DNA of 64,000 nucleotides, taken from Sphingobacterium athyrii (GTDB lineage Bacteria > Bacteroidota > Bacteroidia > Sphingobacteriales > Sphingobacteriaceae). Where the stretch lies: NCBI RefSeq assembly GCF_003071065.1, contig NZ_QCXX01000004.1, positions 248,614 through 312,613 on the forward strand, written 5' to 3'. How positions within the stretch are numbered: the stretch's first letter is position 1; each line of letters opens with the position of its first letter. The notes beneath the pieces are model-generated. The model did no database searches, had not been told where the DNA came from, and saw nothing but the letters and a program-made list of their open reading frames with translations. The position numbers and the translations under genes are program-made. Positions 9,177-17,830 of this stretch are shown here, one piece after another.

Positions 9177-10799
9177 ATGAAACGTTCCTTATTATTTTTA
9201 ACTACGGCACTCTTTCTTTTGTCTTCTTGTTCTTCCAAGAAAAATAAAAAGCAAGAACCTGTAAACACAAATACCAATGTTGAAATTGTAAAAAAAGATC
9301 CCCCTTCAGTTCCGAAGCGAGAGCGGATGAAAAATACGATAGAGACAAAAGAACAGCCTGCGGTTGAAAAAAAGAAGGATATCGTTGTTGATCTTCCACT
9401 TGTGCCCCGTGAGTTTCGTGCGGCCTGGGTTGCTTCTGTAGCCAACATCAACTGGCCGAGCAAAAATTATCTCAGTACAGCCGAACAGCAGCAGGAAGCG
9501 ATTGGTATCCTCGACTTTTTGAAGACTAATAATTTCAATGCAGTTATCTTTCAGGTGCGTCCTTCGGCAGATGCTTTTTATAAGAGCGATCTCGAGCCAT
9601 GGTCGTATTTTTTGACGGGAACGGAGGGGCAAGCACCGTCCCCCTATTATGATCCACTTGAATTTTGGGTTGAACAGGCGCACAAAAGGGGAATTGAACT
9701 TCATGTTTGGTTGAACCCCTACCGTGCACACCATACTGCAGGAGGAGCGGTGACTTCGGCTTCGATGGCGCGCAAAATGCCAGAATCTGTTGTGAAGTTA
9801 AAACAGGGCTATTACTGGTTTGATCCATCCAAACAATCGACGCAAGAACATGCGGCACGTGTTGTGATGGATATCGTTAAGCGTTATGATATTGACGGGG
9901 TGCATTTCGACGATTATTTTTATCCCTATGCCGAATATAATGGTGGACAAGATTTTCCGGATTCGGACAGCTATAATGAGTTTAAACGCAACGGTGGAAC
10001 CTTGTCACGTGGTGATTTTAGAAGAAACAGTGTAAACACGTTTATTGAGCGAATCTACAAGGATATAAAAAGGGAAAAAAACTTCGTGAAATTCGGTATT
10101 AGTCCTTTTGGAATTTGGAAGCCGGGATATCCTGCCGGAATTCAGGGATCGAGTCAATACGATATGTTATATGCAGATGCTAAATTGTGGTTGAATAAAG
10201 GCTGGATAGATTATTTCGCGCCACAGCTTTATTGGCCTATCCAACCGGCGAAGCAGAGCTATACGGCTTTATTAAAATGGTGGGAAAGTGAGAATACAAC
10301 GGGGCGGCATCTTTGGCCGGGTATTAATACAGTCGGAAGACGTGGCCCTGAATATGTGCAGGAGATTGTGAATCAGGTTGCCGCAGCACGTAATATTTTG
10401 CCGGATAACCGCAATGGCGTCATCCATTGGAGTTTGGCCGGACTGATCAAAAATCCAGCAATGACGCAGGCGCTGGTGGAAGGACCATATCAATCTAAAG
10501 CTTTGGTTCCGCCGAGTCCATGGCTCAATGCAAACCCTTTGTTGAAGCCGACGTTGCTACTGACGCCACAAGGAAATAATATGTTCTTAAAATGGCAACA
10601 TCAGCAAATTGACCAAGTTGCGAAATGGGTATTATACCTGAATTATGGCGGCGAATGGAAATATGAGATCTTGGAACCTGGAGTAACGACGAAAGATGTA
10701 CCAACGGCATTGAATAATAAAAAATTGCAGTATGTTGCGGTAAAGGCTATTGATCGGTTGAGCAATGAAAGCCCTTATATCGCTGAAAAAATTAAATAA
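9177..10799 (+). CDS. GHL10 (DUF187) family glycoside hydrolase lipoprotein, DigH-like
   Basis: About 540 residues. The start is placed at the ATG followed by a basic N-terminus and a lipobox (LLSSCS); the longer ORF to 9117 adds a non-signal stretch. A Lys/Glu-rich linker (about 20-70) precedes the GHL10 TIM-barrel, which begins at REFRAAWVASVANINWPS. Family motifs follow: NNFNAVIFQVRPSADAFY, ELHVWLNPYRAHH and DGVHFDDYFYPY, whose acidic residues are the likely catalytic site. The C-terminus, about 100 residues, looks like a beta-rich module. E. coli DigH (YddW) of this family cleaves denuded peptidoglycan glycan strands, so a murein role in the envelope is plausible. It is monocistronic with its own terminator. 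Confidence 0.85.
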   Translation: MKRSLLFLTTALFLLSSCSSKKNKKQEPVNTNTNVEIVKKDPPSVPKRERMKNTIETKEQPAVEKKKDIVVDLPLVPREFRAAWVASVANINWPSKNYLSTAEQQQEAIGILDFLKTNNFNAVIFQVRPSADAFYKSDLEPWSYFLTGTEGQAPSPYYDPLEFWVEQAHKRGIELHVWLNPYRAHHTAGGAVTSASMARKMPESVVKLKQGYYWFDPSKQSTQEHAARVVMDIVKRYDIDGVHFDDYFYPYAEYNGGQDFPDSDSYNEFKRNGGTLSRGDFRRNSVNTFIERIYKDIKREKNFVKFGISPFGIWKPGYPAGIQGSSQYDMLYADAKLWLNKGWIDYFAPQLYWPIQPAKQSYTALLKWWESENTTGRHLWPGINTVGRRGPEYVQEIVNQVAAARNILPDNRNGVIHWSLAGLIKNPAMTQALVEGPYQSKALVPPSPWLNANPLLKPTLLLTPQGNNMFLKWQHQQIDQVAKWVLYLNYGGEWKYEILEPGVTTKDVPTALNNKKLQYVAVKAIDRLSNESPYIAEKIK

Positions 10800-10819
10800 A
10801 GAGTTTTTGTACTATTTGG

Positions 10820-10860
10820 AAAAGGGGTATCTGAGATTTCGGATATCCCTTTTGCTTTTT
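10820..10860 (+). terminator. terminator after the DigH-like gene
   Basis: Stem AAAAGGGGTATC pairing with GATATCCCTTTT (one G-U), ten-base loop, followed by GCTTTTTTT. Confidence 0.75.
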
Positions 10861-11013
10861 TTATATCTTATCGGATCATCTTATTGGTCTGACATGTGCT
10901 TCTATACCGAATGACAGAACGTATTTGTCTTTTTTAGATCACAAATGTTGGTATTTGTTGAAACACAGTGATTTTGTTTTGATTTTTGGCCTGTCCAAAG
11001 TAAATTTAGGGAT

Positions 11014-11568
11014 ATGGAAGAGATTTATAAAACCGTTAGTGAGTCGGTGATCCGAATTTCACAGTTGATGTTGCCGTCCAACGCTAATTTCGGCGGAAAG
11101 ATTCATGGCGGATATATTTTGTCGTTGATGGATCAAATAGCCTTTGCGGTAGCGTCTAAGTTTTCGGCACATTATTGCGTCACAGCCTCTGTTGGCAAGG
11201 TTGATTTTTTGAAACCGATAGAGGTAGGAGAGCTGGTCACGTTAATTGCATCCGTTAATTACGTTGGCAATTCATCGATGGAAGTGGGAATCCGTGTGGA
11301 GGCCATGAATATTCAAACGGGTGAAACGAAGCATTGTAACTCCTCTTATTTTACCATGGTCGCTAAAGATGAGACGGGTAAACCTGCCCGTGTGCCCCGG
11401 TTGATCTTGGAGACGGAAAAGGATGTGTTTCGATTTTATCGCTGTGTGGTCAAGATGGAAGTGGACAAAGAGCGTGATCGTGCGATTCATGACCTCGAAA
11501 CGGATTCAGCCGAGCAACAAGCTTATATTAAAAAACATTATGATGTGAAGATTAACTTGGCTCCTTAG
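11014..11568 (+). CDS. hotdog-fold acyl-CoA thioesterase
   Basis: 184 residues, of which about 130 form a single hotdog domain of the YciA/BFIT type. The conserved helix and active-site loop read SNANFGGKIHGGYILSLMDQIAF, with N24, the HGG turn and D40 in the expected places; KVDFLKPIEVGELV is the strand over the hotdog. Such enzymes hydrolyse acyl-CoA in the cytoplasm. The C-terminal 50 residues are charged and helical. The ATG follows GGGATATGG, a weakly purine-rich leader. Its TAG stop overlaps the TAA stop of the convergent DUF6266 gene by two bases, leaving no room for a terminator between them. Confidence 0.88.
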   Translation: MEEIYKTVSESVIRISQLMLPSNANFGGKIHGGYILSLMDQIAFAVASKFSAHYCVTASVGKVDFLKPIEVGELVTLIASVNYVGNSSMEVGIRVEAMNIQTGETKHCNSSYFTMVAKDETGKPARVPRLILETEKDVFRFYRCVVKMEVDKERDRAIHDLETDSAEQQAYIKKHYDVKINLAP

Positions 11569-12239
11569 GTTTCCATCTTCTGCCATTCGAAGGTGCCAAG
11601 ATATTTACTGTCTGTACATTCATTGCTTCCATTTGTTTTATAGAAATATACATAGATGTGGTATGTTCCGATATGTTGGGTTTCGCTTAACTCGACAGAT
11701 TGCGACTTATGCTTGAGGGTGTTGCGGCTTTCATTTGCAAAGACATTGCTTATTAGCATCTCCTCAGCATTATACAAAACGATCTGGCAACTACTTGAGT
11801 CCTGCTGGTACTGTGTAGCAATACTTGTATCGTATTCCCATGAGAGTGTAAATGTGCCGTTCTTCCTATCAAGGTCAAACATGAAGGATGTAATGGGATT
11901 TGGAGACCCTTTACTTACGCGAAAATCCTCATAATTGATCCTATAACCATTTGCTGTTTTTTCTGTGCCATTGTTAAGGTTATAGGACATCGCATTACTA
12001 TGTGCCTTTTTATTTGGATTATAATTTTTAAATCCGATCCTTATAAAGGGGAGTATCGGTGAAATGAATTTTTGAATAATGGAAAATCGCGAACGTGCCA
12101 CAATCTGCTCAGAAGTGGGTTTTTTGCTAGTTTTCTTTGGTAAACCTCTTGCGTAAGTTGTGTTCCCATTGGTAACGAAGACAACTGAACCAGCTTTACC
12201 CGAAAGCGTGCCGTTCGCTCCATTTTTAATAATTGCCAT
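11565..12239 (-). CDS. DUF6266 family protein
   Basis: 224 residues. The N-terminus, MAIIKNGANGTLSGKAGSVVF, is the hallmark of DUF6266, followed by a Thr/Arg-rich stretch and RSRFSIIQKFISPILPFIRIGF. The C-terminal half is beta-rich (FTLSWEYDTS, YHIYVYFYKTNGSNECTDSKYLGTF). No signal peptide is visible. The family is found in Sphingobacteriales and relatives, often in several copies per genome; its function is unknown to me. Its 5' side faces a 590-bp non-coding region with a palindrome and repeat array, and its 3' end overlaps the thioesterase gene tail to tail. Confidence 0.8.
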   Translation of the reverse strand: MAIIKNGANGTLSGKAGSVVFVTNGNTTYARGLPKKTSKKPTSEQIVARSRFSIIQKFISPILPFIRIGFKNYNPNKKAHSNAMSYNLNNGTEKTANGYRINYEDFRVSKGSPNPITSFMFDLDRKNGTFTLSWEYDTSIATQYQQDSSSCQIVLYNAEEMLISNVFANESRNTLKHKSQSVELSETQHIGTYHIYVYFYKTNGSNECTDSKYLGTFEWQKMET

Positions 12240-12361
12240 AATTTAAATTTACTGTGTTTATTTCTGCTTAAGGTACAAAATAAATACATGTTTATCAATA
12301 CTATAACTTCTACAATAATACAAATCTTGCAGGGATATATAACGGAGATTACACAAAACTT

Positions 12362-12379
12362 AAACGGTTATAACCGTTT
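12362..12379. repeat. 18-bp perfect palindrome
   Basis: AAACGGTTATAACCGTTT is its own reverse complement. It lies 120 bp upstream of the DUF6266 start and overlaps the first unit of the adjacent 11-bp repeat array. A dimeric DNA-binding protein site is likely; no U-tract follows, so it is not a typical terminator. Confidence 0.75.
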
Positions 12380-12423
12380 GAGCACCGAATAATAACCGTA
12401 TTAGTACCGAACAAGCACCGTAT
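12369..12423. repeat. five tandem 11-bp repeats with ACCG cores
   Basis: TATAACCGTTT, GAGCACCGAAT, AATAACCGTAT, TAGTACCGAAC and AAGCACCGTAT follow each other without gap. The ACCG cores sit at 12373, 12384, 12395, 12406 and 12417, exactly 11 bp apart, about one helical turn. Flanking bases vary, mostly A/T. Confidence 0.75.
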
Positions 12424-12722
12424 AATTGTAGAAATTATTTAGCTCTTTATATTAAATAATAAGTGCTTTATGCATTAGTGTGGCTTTTTTGCTTGTGGAG
12501 TTTGCTGTTTCATTAGGTTTTACTTGATATATGCATTCAATATGCGATTTAAATGGGATTTAAGCGAAGTCAGATTAGATGAAAATGCTGTTTAACTCTG
12601 ATTCTGCTTTAAATTTTGCTGATAAATGCGTTTTTGTATTGCTTATGCGATCTGTTTTTGGGTTAATTCATGTCGAATCGTGCGTTAATATTTTTATTTT
12701 TATTTCTTTTTCAAATAATTAC

Positions 12723-12736
12723 GCATAAACTTGCAT
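12723..12736 (+). promoter_or_regulatory. GCAT-N6-GCAT operator-like site before susC2
   Basis: GCATAAACTTGCAT, a variant of the motif found before three other units in this window. It lies about 95 bp upstream of the susC ATG and about 30 bp upstream of a TATAATTG promoter-like box. Confidence 0.5.
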
Positions 12737-12832
12737 AAATACTTCTCTTTTTATAGTATTGTAATATAATTGGTGTAGACCTCGGGTTGGAATCTCCCGT
12801 TATGATCAGTTATTAACAACTAACTAAATACC

Positions 12833-15800
12833 ATGAATAAAAAATTACTCTTAATCTGCTCAGGAGTGATGCTATCTACCAGTTTATGGGCACAGACCAA
12901 AACGATTACAGGTAAGGTGACAAATGCGTCGGACGGTGGGTCTATGGCAAATGTTACGGTAAGCATCAAAGGTAAACCTGTCAGTACACAAACTAATCCA
13001 GATGGAAGTTTCACAATTAAAGCCGAGCCCGGAGATATTTTAATTTTTAGGGCTGTTGGTTCCAAAGAAAAACAGCAACTCGTGGGCTCGGATGCTACAA
13101 TCAATATTTCTCTTACTGGTAGCGAGGAAGCTCTTGAGGAGGTAGTTGTGACAGCGATGGGGATTAAAAAAGAGAAGAAAGCCTTAGGTTATGCTGTTCA
13201 GGATATCAAGTCTGATGAATTGATGAAGAATAAGACTGCCAATGTGGTTAACTCATTAGCGGGCAAGATAGCCGGTGTCAACGTAACGCAGGCTTCGGGC
13301 TCTGCGGGGGCTGGAGCACAAATTATCTTACGCGGGGGGACATCTTTGGAGCGGGATAATCAACCTCTGTTTGTTGTAGATGGGGTAATCTATGATAACT
13401 CTACAGTTATCGGAGGAAATAGTGCATTCGATGGGGCACAAGCTACAGCAACTTCCAATAGTAACCGTGTGATGGATATTAATCCAGAAGATATTGATAA
13501 TGTCTCGGTATTGAAAGGACCTGCGGCGGCGGCATTATATGGGTCGCGGGCGGCTGCAGGAGCCATTATTATTACTACAAAAAAAGGGCAGGAAGGTCGT
13601 ACTGAAATCGGTTTTTCAAGTAGATTTTCAAATAACTGGGTTAATCGGTTGCCGGAGCAACAAGGAAAATATAAACGTGGCTATTACAATAGTGCTGGCG
13701 TATTGGATGATTATACAACTCAATCTTGGGGTGAAAAATTTGGAAATAATGATGTCGTGTATAACAACGTGAAAGATTTTTTCCAGCATTCAACAGTATT
13801 TGATAATACGGTTAATTTATCGGGGGGAAGTAAAAATGGATCCTTCTATTTGTCTGGTTCTCGCTTTGACCAAAAAGGGATCGTTCCAAATACGAGCTTT
13901 GATAAAACCACATTCCGCTTTAATGGTGATCAAAAATTTGGTAAGTTGACTGTAGGTGCCAATGTCGGGTATTCGCTGGCTAATACAGATAAAACGTTGA
14001 CCTCTGCTGGTTTATGGGGTTCAGGTGGTGCGGGAGCGATGGAGTCCTTGTATAGTTGGTCGCGAAGCGATAATATGAGAAAATACCTTAACGACGATGG
14101 GACAAAGTATCGGATGTTTGAAGGACGTCAGCCTTTGGAATCAGATGTCGAAAATCCATATTGGACGATTAACCGGAATATATTAGGGGATAATACAGAG
14201 CGTATTACGGGAAGTATCAATGCTACGATGCCTATTTTTGACTGGTGGAACCTTACCTATCGTGTGGGAATGGATAGTTACCTGACAAAAAACTCAACGA
14301 TTATCGGTGAAGGAGGTGCAATCAAAAAACCTTGGCAACAGGGGATGATGTCTGAGAGTGATTTCAAATACAACTATTGGTCTTCCAATATCATGTCCAA
14401 TTTCAATAAAAAGGTGGGCGATTTTGATCTGGGGGCTTTAGTAGGTTTTTTCTCTGAGCAAACCAAAACAACCAATAATCGGCGGATGGGCTATCATTTT
14501 GAAGCGCCTGGTTTTTACAGTTTTGAAAATATAGAATTGGCGAATAAGCAGTTTAGCGTTAATAATACAAAGAAACGTTTATTTGGTTTATATGGTGAGT
14601 TTCGCGCTTCCTATAAAAATATGTTGTTTTTGAATGTTACGGGTAGAAATGACTGGGCATCAACACTTCCTGCGGATAATAGGTCTTATTTTTATCCTTC
14701 TGTCGGCGGTAGTTTTGTGTTCACTGAGCTGATGAAAGACAGTCGTCCAGAATGGCTGGATTTTGGAAAGTTAAGAGCGTCTTGGGCGAGAGTTGGAAAA
14801 GATGCTGATCCTTATGTTACGAATACCTATCTGTGGAAACCAATTCAATATTTAGGTGGAATAGTTGGACTGGGAAATAATTGGCAGAAAGGTAATCCGT
14901 ATTTGAGGCCAGAGACAACAGGCTCGTTTGAAATTGGGGCTGAATTGCGTTTCTTTAAAGGCCGATTGGGAATAGATTATGCTTACTATACTAACAATTC
15001 CTACAATCAGATTCTATCTCCTCGTTTGGCTCAATCTATTGGTTATATCTTTGCTTCGGTTAATGCTGGTGATATATACAACAAAGGAATGGAATTGTCT
15101 CTGACTGGCAAGCCGATTGTTAAGAAAGACTTTGTTTGGGAATCGACATTAAATATGTCCAGAAATAAAGGGACAGTAGATAATCTATTGGCGGGTGTCA
15201 ATATTCTTTATGTGACTGATGTGCAGGTTGGTAATGCAAAAGCAGCTTCTTTTAATGGCGGAAATTTTATGGGAATCTCTGGTTCGCAATGGACACGGAC
15301 TCCTGATGGAAAGGTTGTTTTGGATGTAAATACAGGTATGCCAGTAAGTGACAACCAAGTGACATATAATATTGGAAACCGTGAACCTAAGTTGACAGGT
15401 GGATTCAATAATAGCTTGACCTATAAGAATTTTAACCTTTCCTTCTTATTTGACTTCCGTATAGGCGGTGACATTTATAACGGTACAGATTATGCGATGA
15501 CGGTCGGTGGGATGAGTAAACGAACTGAGGATCGTGATCAGCTGGTATTGAGCGGTGCAATCCGTAATGGAGGAACGAATGATGCTCCGGTATATGAAGA
15601 CAAGACGTTTACATTTTTAGCGGATCAGATGTACGACGTTAAAGGGGTGTCTACCAGTGGAAGAAAGATTATCCAGGATTATTGGAGTGATTTTTACGCA
15701 CGGGAAAGCGCAAACTTTATGGTGAAGACAAACTGGTTGCGGTTGCGCAATATCTCTGTTGCTTATAATTTCTCGGATGGTGTATTAAAGAATGCCGGTG

Positions 15801-15994
15801 TTTCAAAAGTTGTAAAAGGTTTGACAGCAACGTTGACGGGAACTAACTTATGGTTATTGACCAATTATAAAGGGCTTGATCCGGAAGCGTCGGCTGCTGG
15901 TTCTGGTGTGAGAGGTTCGAGTTCGGTAGGGATAGATTATAATGGTGTCCCTAGTACGGCTGGCGTTATGTTTGGTTTAAATTTTAGATTTTAA
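12833..15994 (+). CDS. SusC/RagA-family TonB-linked outer-membrane transporter
   Basis: 1053 residues. Signal peptide (cleavage near LWAQT), carboxypeptidase-regulatory-like domain (about 22-105), then ALEEVVVTAMGIKKEKKALGYA at the plug entrance. The plug carries GKIAGVNV, FVVDGVIYDN and NPEDIDNVSVLKGPAAAALYGSRAAAG. A full beta-barrel follows, ending in a Phe (NFRF). It works with the SusD-like lipoprotein 12 bp downstream and is followed by an N-acetylmuramoyl-L-alanine amidase. That suggests, but does not prove, import of murein-derived glycopeptides. A GCAT-type operator lies in the leader. Confidence 0.95.
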   Translation: MNKKLLLICSGVMLSTSLWAQTKTITGKVTNASDGGSMANVTVSIKGKPVSTQTNPDGSFTIKAEPGDILIFRAVGSKEKQQLVGSDATINISLTGSEEALEEVVVTAMGIKKEKKALGYAVQDIKSDELMKNKTANVVNSLAGKIAGVNVTQASGSAGAGAQIILRGGTSLERDNQPLFVVDGVIYDNSTVIGGNSAFDGAQATATSNSNRVMDINPEDIDNVSVLKGPAAAALYGSRAAAGAIIITTKKGQEGRTEIGFSSRFSNNWVNRLPEQQGKYKRGYYNSAGVLDDYTTQSWGEKFGNNDVVYNNVKDFFQHSTVFDNTVNLSGGSKNGSFYLSGSRFDQKGIVPNTSFDKTTFRFNGDQKFGKLTVGANVGYSLANTDKTLTSAGLWGSGGAGAMESLYSWSRSDNMRKYLNDDGTKYRMFEGRQPLESDVENPYWTINRNILGDNTERITGSINATMPIFDWWNLTYRVGMDSYLTKNSTIIGEGGAIKKPWQQGMMSESDFKYNYWSSNIMSNFNKKVGDFDLGALVGFFSEQTKTTNNRRMGYHFEAPGFYSFENIELANKQFSVNNTKKRLFGLYGEFRASYKNMLFLNVTGRNDWASTLPADNRSYFYPSVGGSFVFTELMKDSRPEWLDFGKLRASWARVGKDADPYVTNTYLWKPIQYLGGIVGLGNNWQKGNPYLRPETTGSFEIGAELRFFKGRLGIDYAYYTNNSYNQILSPRLAQSIGYIFASVNAGDIYNKGMELSLTGKPIVKKDFVWESTLNMSRNKGTVDNLLAGVNILYVTDVQVGNAKAASFNGGNFMGISGSQWTRTPDGKVVLDVNTGMPVSDNQVTYNIGNREPKLTGGFNNSLTYKNFNLSFLFDFRIGGDIYNGTDYAMTVGGMSKRTEDRDQLVLSGAIRNGGTNDAPVYEDKTFTFLADQMYDVKGVSTSGRKIIQDYWSDFYARESANFMVKTNWLRLRNISVAYNFSDGVLKNAGVSKVVKGLTATLTGTNLWLLTNYKGLDPEASAAGSGVRGSSSVGIDYNGVPSTAGVMFGLNFRF

Positions 15995-16006
15995 GATAGA
16001 AAAGTC

Positions 16007-17779
16007 ATGAATAAATATAAGAGAATAGTCTCATTTCTGTTGGTTCTAACTTTATTTTCGTCCTGTAGCAAAAATTGGTTGGATATCAATGTAGATCCAA
16101 ATACGCCGTCGAGTACTGTCGCTTCGGTGCAAAGTCGTCTGGCGTGGATACAGCATTATTATTTATATGCGCAAGGGACAGCAGGAACACGCGCAAGCTT
16201 TGTGACACAGCAATTGACATTTGTCAATGGTACAGCTTCAAATAGTATGATTGCTGGCTGGAATCCTCTGCCTGGTATGTCAACAACACCTTATCAATTC
16301 TTTTTTATAGGAGCAGGGGCAAACTTCAAGGATATGGAGGAAAAGGCAAAATCTGAAAATGCTTATCACTATCTTGGAGCATTGCATGCTATTCGTGCTA
16401 TGGGCTTTATGCTGATGACAGATTGGTACGGCGAGATGCCGTATACAGAAGCATTGGGGTCTTATATTACGCCAAAATTTGACGATGGAAAGGTGATTTT
16501 CGAGGGTTGTCTTGCTGATATAGATAAGGCAATCGAATATTTCAATATGGCGCAACCGGCTGCTACTGCCCCTTTATCTGCAGGTGATAGCTGGAATGGT
16601 GGTGATGTCAAGAAATGGTTGAAAATGTGTTATGGGCTAAAAGCAAGGTGGCTAAATAATCTTTCAAAAAAGACTAGTTTGTATAAGCCTGATGAAATAT
16701 TGACAGCGTTAAACAATGCTGCTACTTCAATTGGAGAGAGTACAGTGGTGTCGCATATTGATGATAAATCAGACAATATTGGTGATATCCTTTTTGCAGA
16801 TCCTGTTAAAACGTCGATTGTGTTTAACAATGCTGGAATGAATACAAATACTTTGGTTACCAAATGGTATGAAGATCTTCTGACCAACTTTGATAATAAA
16901 GGTGTGGAAGATCCGCGGGCGGATAAATTACTCCCTTGGGCAGAGTTCGGTTCACCAAAGAAATTTGTTCGTTCGAAAGGAGTTGATATGAAATCAAATA
17001 TTAGGATGAATTCAGGGCCAATAGCATCATCTTACAACGATAAATCAGTTGCAATCCAAAGCAATGGACGGAGTGTTGCTCCACACTCATGGTATATCAA
17101 CAATGCTAATACTGCACGATGGGGTGATACGGTGTATGTTTCGATTAAAAGTAGTTCCGTCGGATATGATAGCGATGTGTCCGATATATATAAATGGAAT
17201 GATGGTACGGTTGCTGCTTCGGGTACATTTTACTCGCGCCCTGATGCGCCGACTCATTTAGTTGCTTATCCTGAAATGTGTTTTATCAAAGCTGAAGTGC
17301 TATTCAATAAGGGGGATAAGGCTGGAGCTTTTAATGCGTATAAAGATGGGATTAAAGCACATATAGATTTAATGAATGCCAAATTAAACACTTACGGAAA
17401 TGTTAATGTGAGTAAATCCCCGATGGACCAAACTAAAATTGATAATTTCCTTAATAAAGGTATTGGCACTGCTGGAGATATCACACTGGCAAAAATTATG
17501 ATGCAGAAATTTATTGCCCTATCATTCTCACAACAGAATTGGAACGATATGCGTCGTTATGATTTCAGTAATTCCGTGTATCCGGGTTGGGCTGTGCCTT
17601 ACGAATATACAGTAACCGCCGCCGCTCAGACGAAAATACCAATCGGAAAACAGTTTAGAAGAGTACGTCAGGTTTCTCACGAAATCAATTATAATTCAGA
17701 TAATCTGAAAGCTTCTCATCCAAATGCGCTAAATGACGATATATGGTCATTCCCGGTTTGGTGGGATATCAAAGAATAG
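16007..17779 (+). CDS. SusD-like outer-membrane lipoprotein
   Basis: 590 residues. Signal peptide with lipobox LFSSCS (cysteine near residue 20), then the SusD-like_2 opening WLDINVDPNTPSST. Tetratricopeptide-like helices are visible around AIRAMGFMLMTDWYGEMPYTEAL and YPEMCFIKAEVLFNKGDKAGAF. It is anchored to the outer leaflet and delivers ligand to the partner SusC encoded 12 bp upstream. It is followed by a terminator 10 bp past the stop, so the amidase downstream may be only partly co-transcribed. Confidence 0.93.
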   Translation: MNKYKRIVSFLLVLTLFSSCSKNWLDINVDPNTPSSTVASVQSRLAWIQHYYLYAQGTAGTRASFVTQQLTFVNGTASNSMIAGWNPLPGMSTTPYQFFFIGAGANFKDMEEKAKSENAYHYLGALHAIRAMGFMLMTDWYGEMPYTEALGSYITPKFDDGKVIFEGCLADIDKAIEYFNMAQPAATAPLSAGDSWNGGDVKKWLKMCYGLKARWLNNLSKKTSLYKPDEILTALNNAATSIGESTVVSHIDDKSDNIGDILFADPVKTSIVFNNAGMNTNTLVTKWYEDLLTNFDNKGVEDPRADKLLPWAEFGSPKKFVRSKGVDMKSNIRMNSGPIASSYNDKSVAIQSNGRSVAPHSWYINNANTARWGDTVYVSIKSSSVGYDSDVSDIYKWNDGTVAASGTFYSRPDAPTHLVAYPEMCFIKAEVLFNKGDKAGAFNAYKDGIKAHIDLMNAKLNTYGNVNVSKSPMDQTKIDNFLNKGIGTAGDITLAKIMMQKFIALSFSQQNWNDMRRYDFSNSVYPGWAVPYEYTVTAAAQTKIPIGKQFRRVRQVSHEINYNSDNLKASHPNALNDDIWSFPVWWDIKE

Positions 17780-17788
17780 ATTAAATTT

Positions 17789-17815
17789 GAAAGCCGCAAC
17801 TGCGGCTTTCTTCAT
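17789..17815 (+). terminator. hairpin terminator after susD2
   Basis: Stem GAAAGCCGCA and TGCGGCTTTC around a two-base (effectively four-base) loop, followed by TTC and an AT-rich stretch. The U-tract is short, so read-through into the amidase gene 16 bp later is possible. Confidence 0.65.
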
Positions 17816-17830
17816 ATAATATTTTTCGTA

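Larger units (their letters stand above)
12240..12832. other. large non-coding region between DUF6266 and susC2
   Basis: 593 bp, very AT-rich, divergent between a leftward DUF6266 gene and a rightward susC. From left to right it holds a short arm TTCTACAAT (12308), an 18-bp palindrome, an 11-bp repeat array, the matching arm ATTGTAGAA (12425), several ATGC/GCAT half-sites (12531-12545, 12626-12648), and one full GCAT-N6-GCAT site. Near 12765 there is a TATAATTG box, 7 of 8 matches to TAnnTTTG. I see no coding ORF. Confidence 0.7.

Noticed and set aside
12531..12648. ATGC half-sites considered as more copies of the GCAT-N6-GCAT motif
   Set aside because: Spacing is 11 and 19 bp instead of 10, and the A-run core is missing or displaced; kept only as half-sites in the region note.
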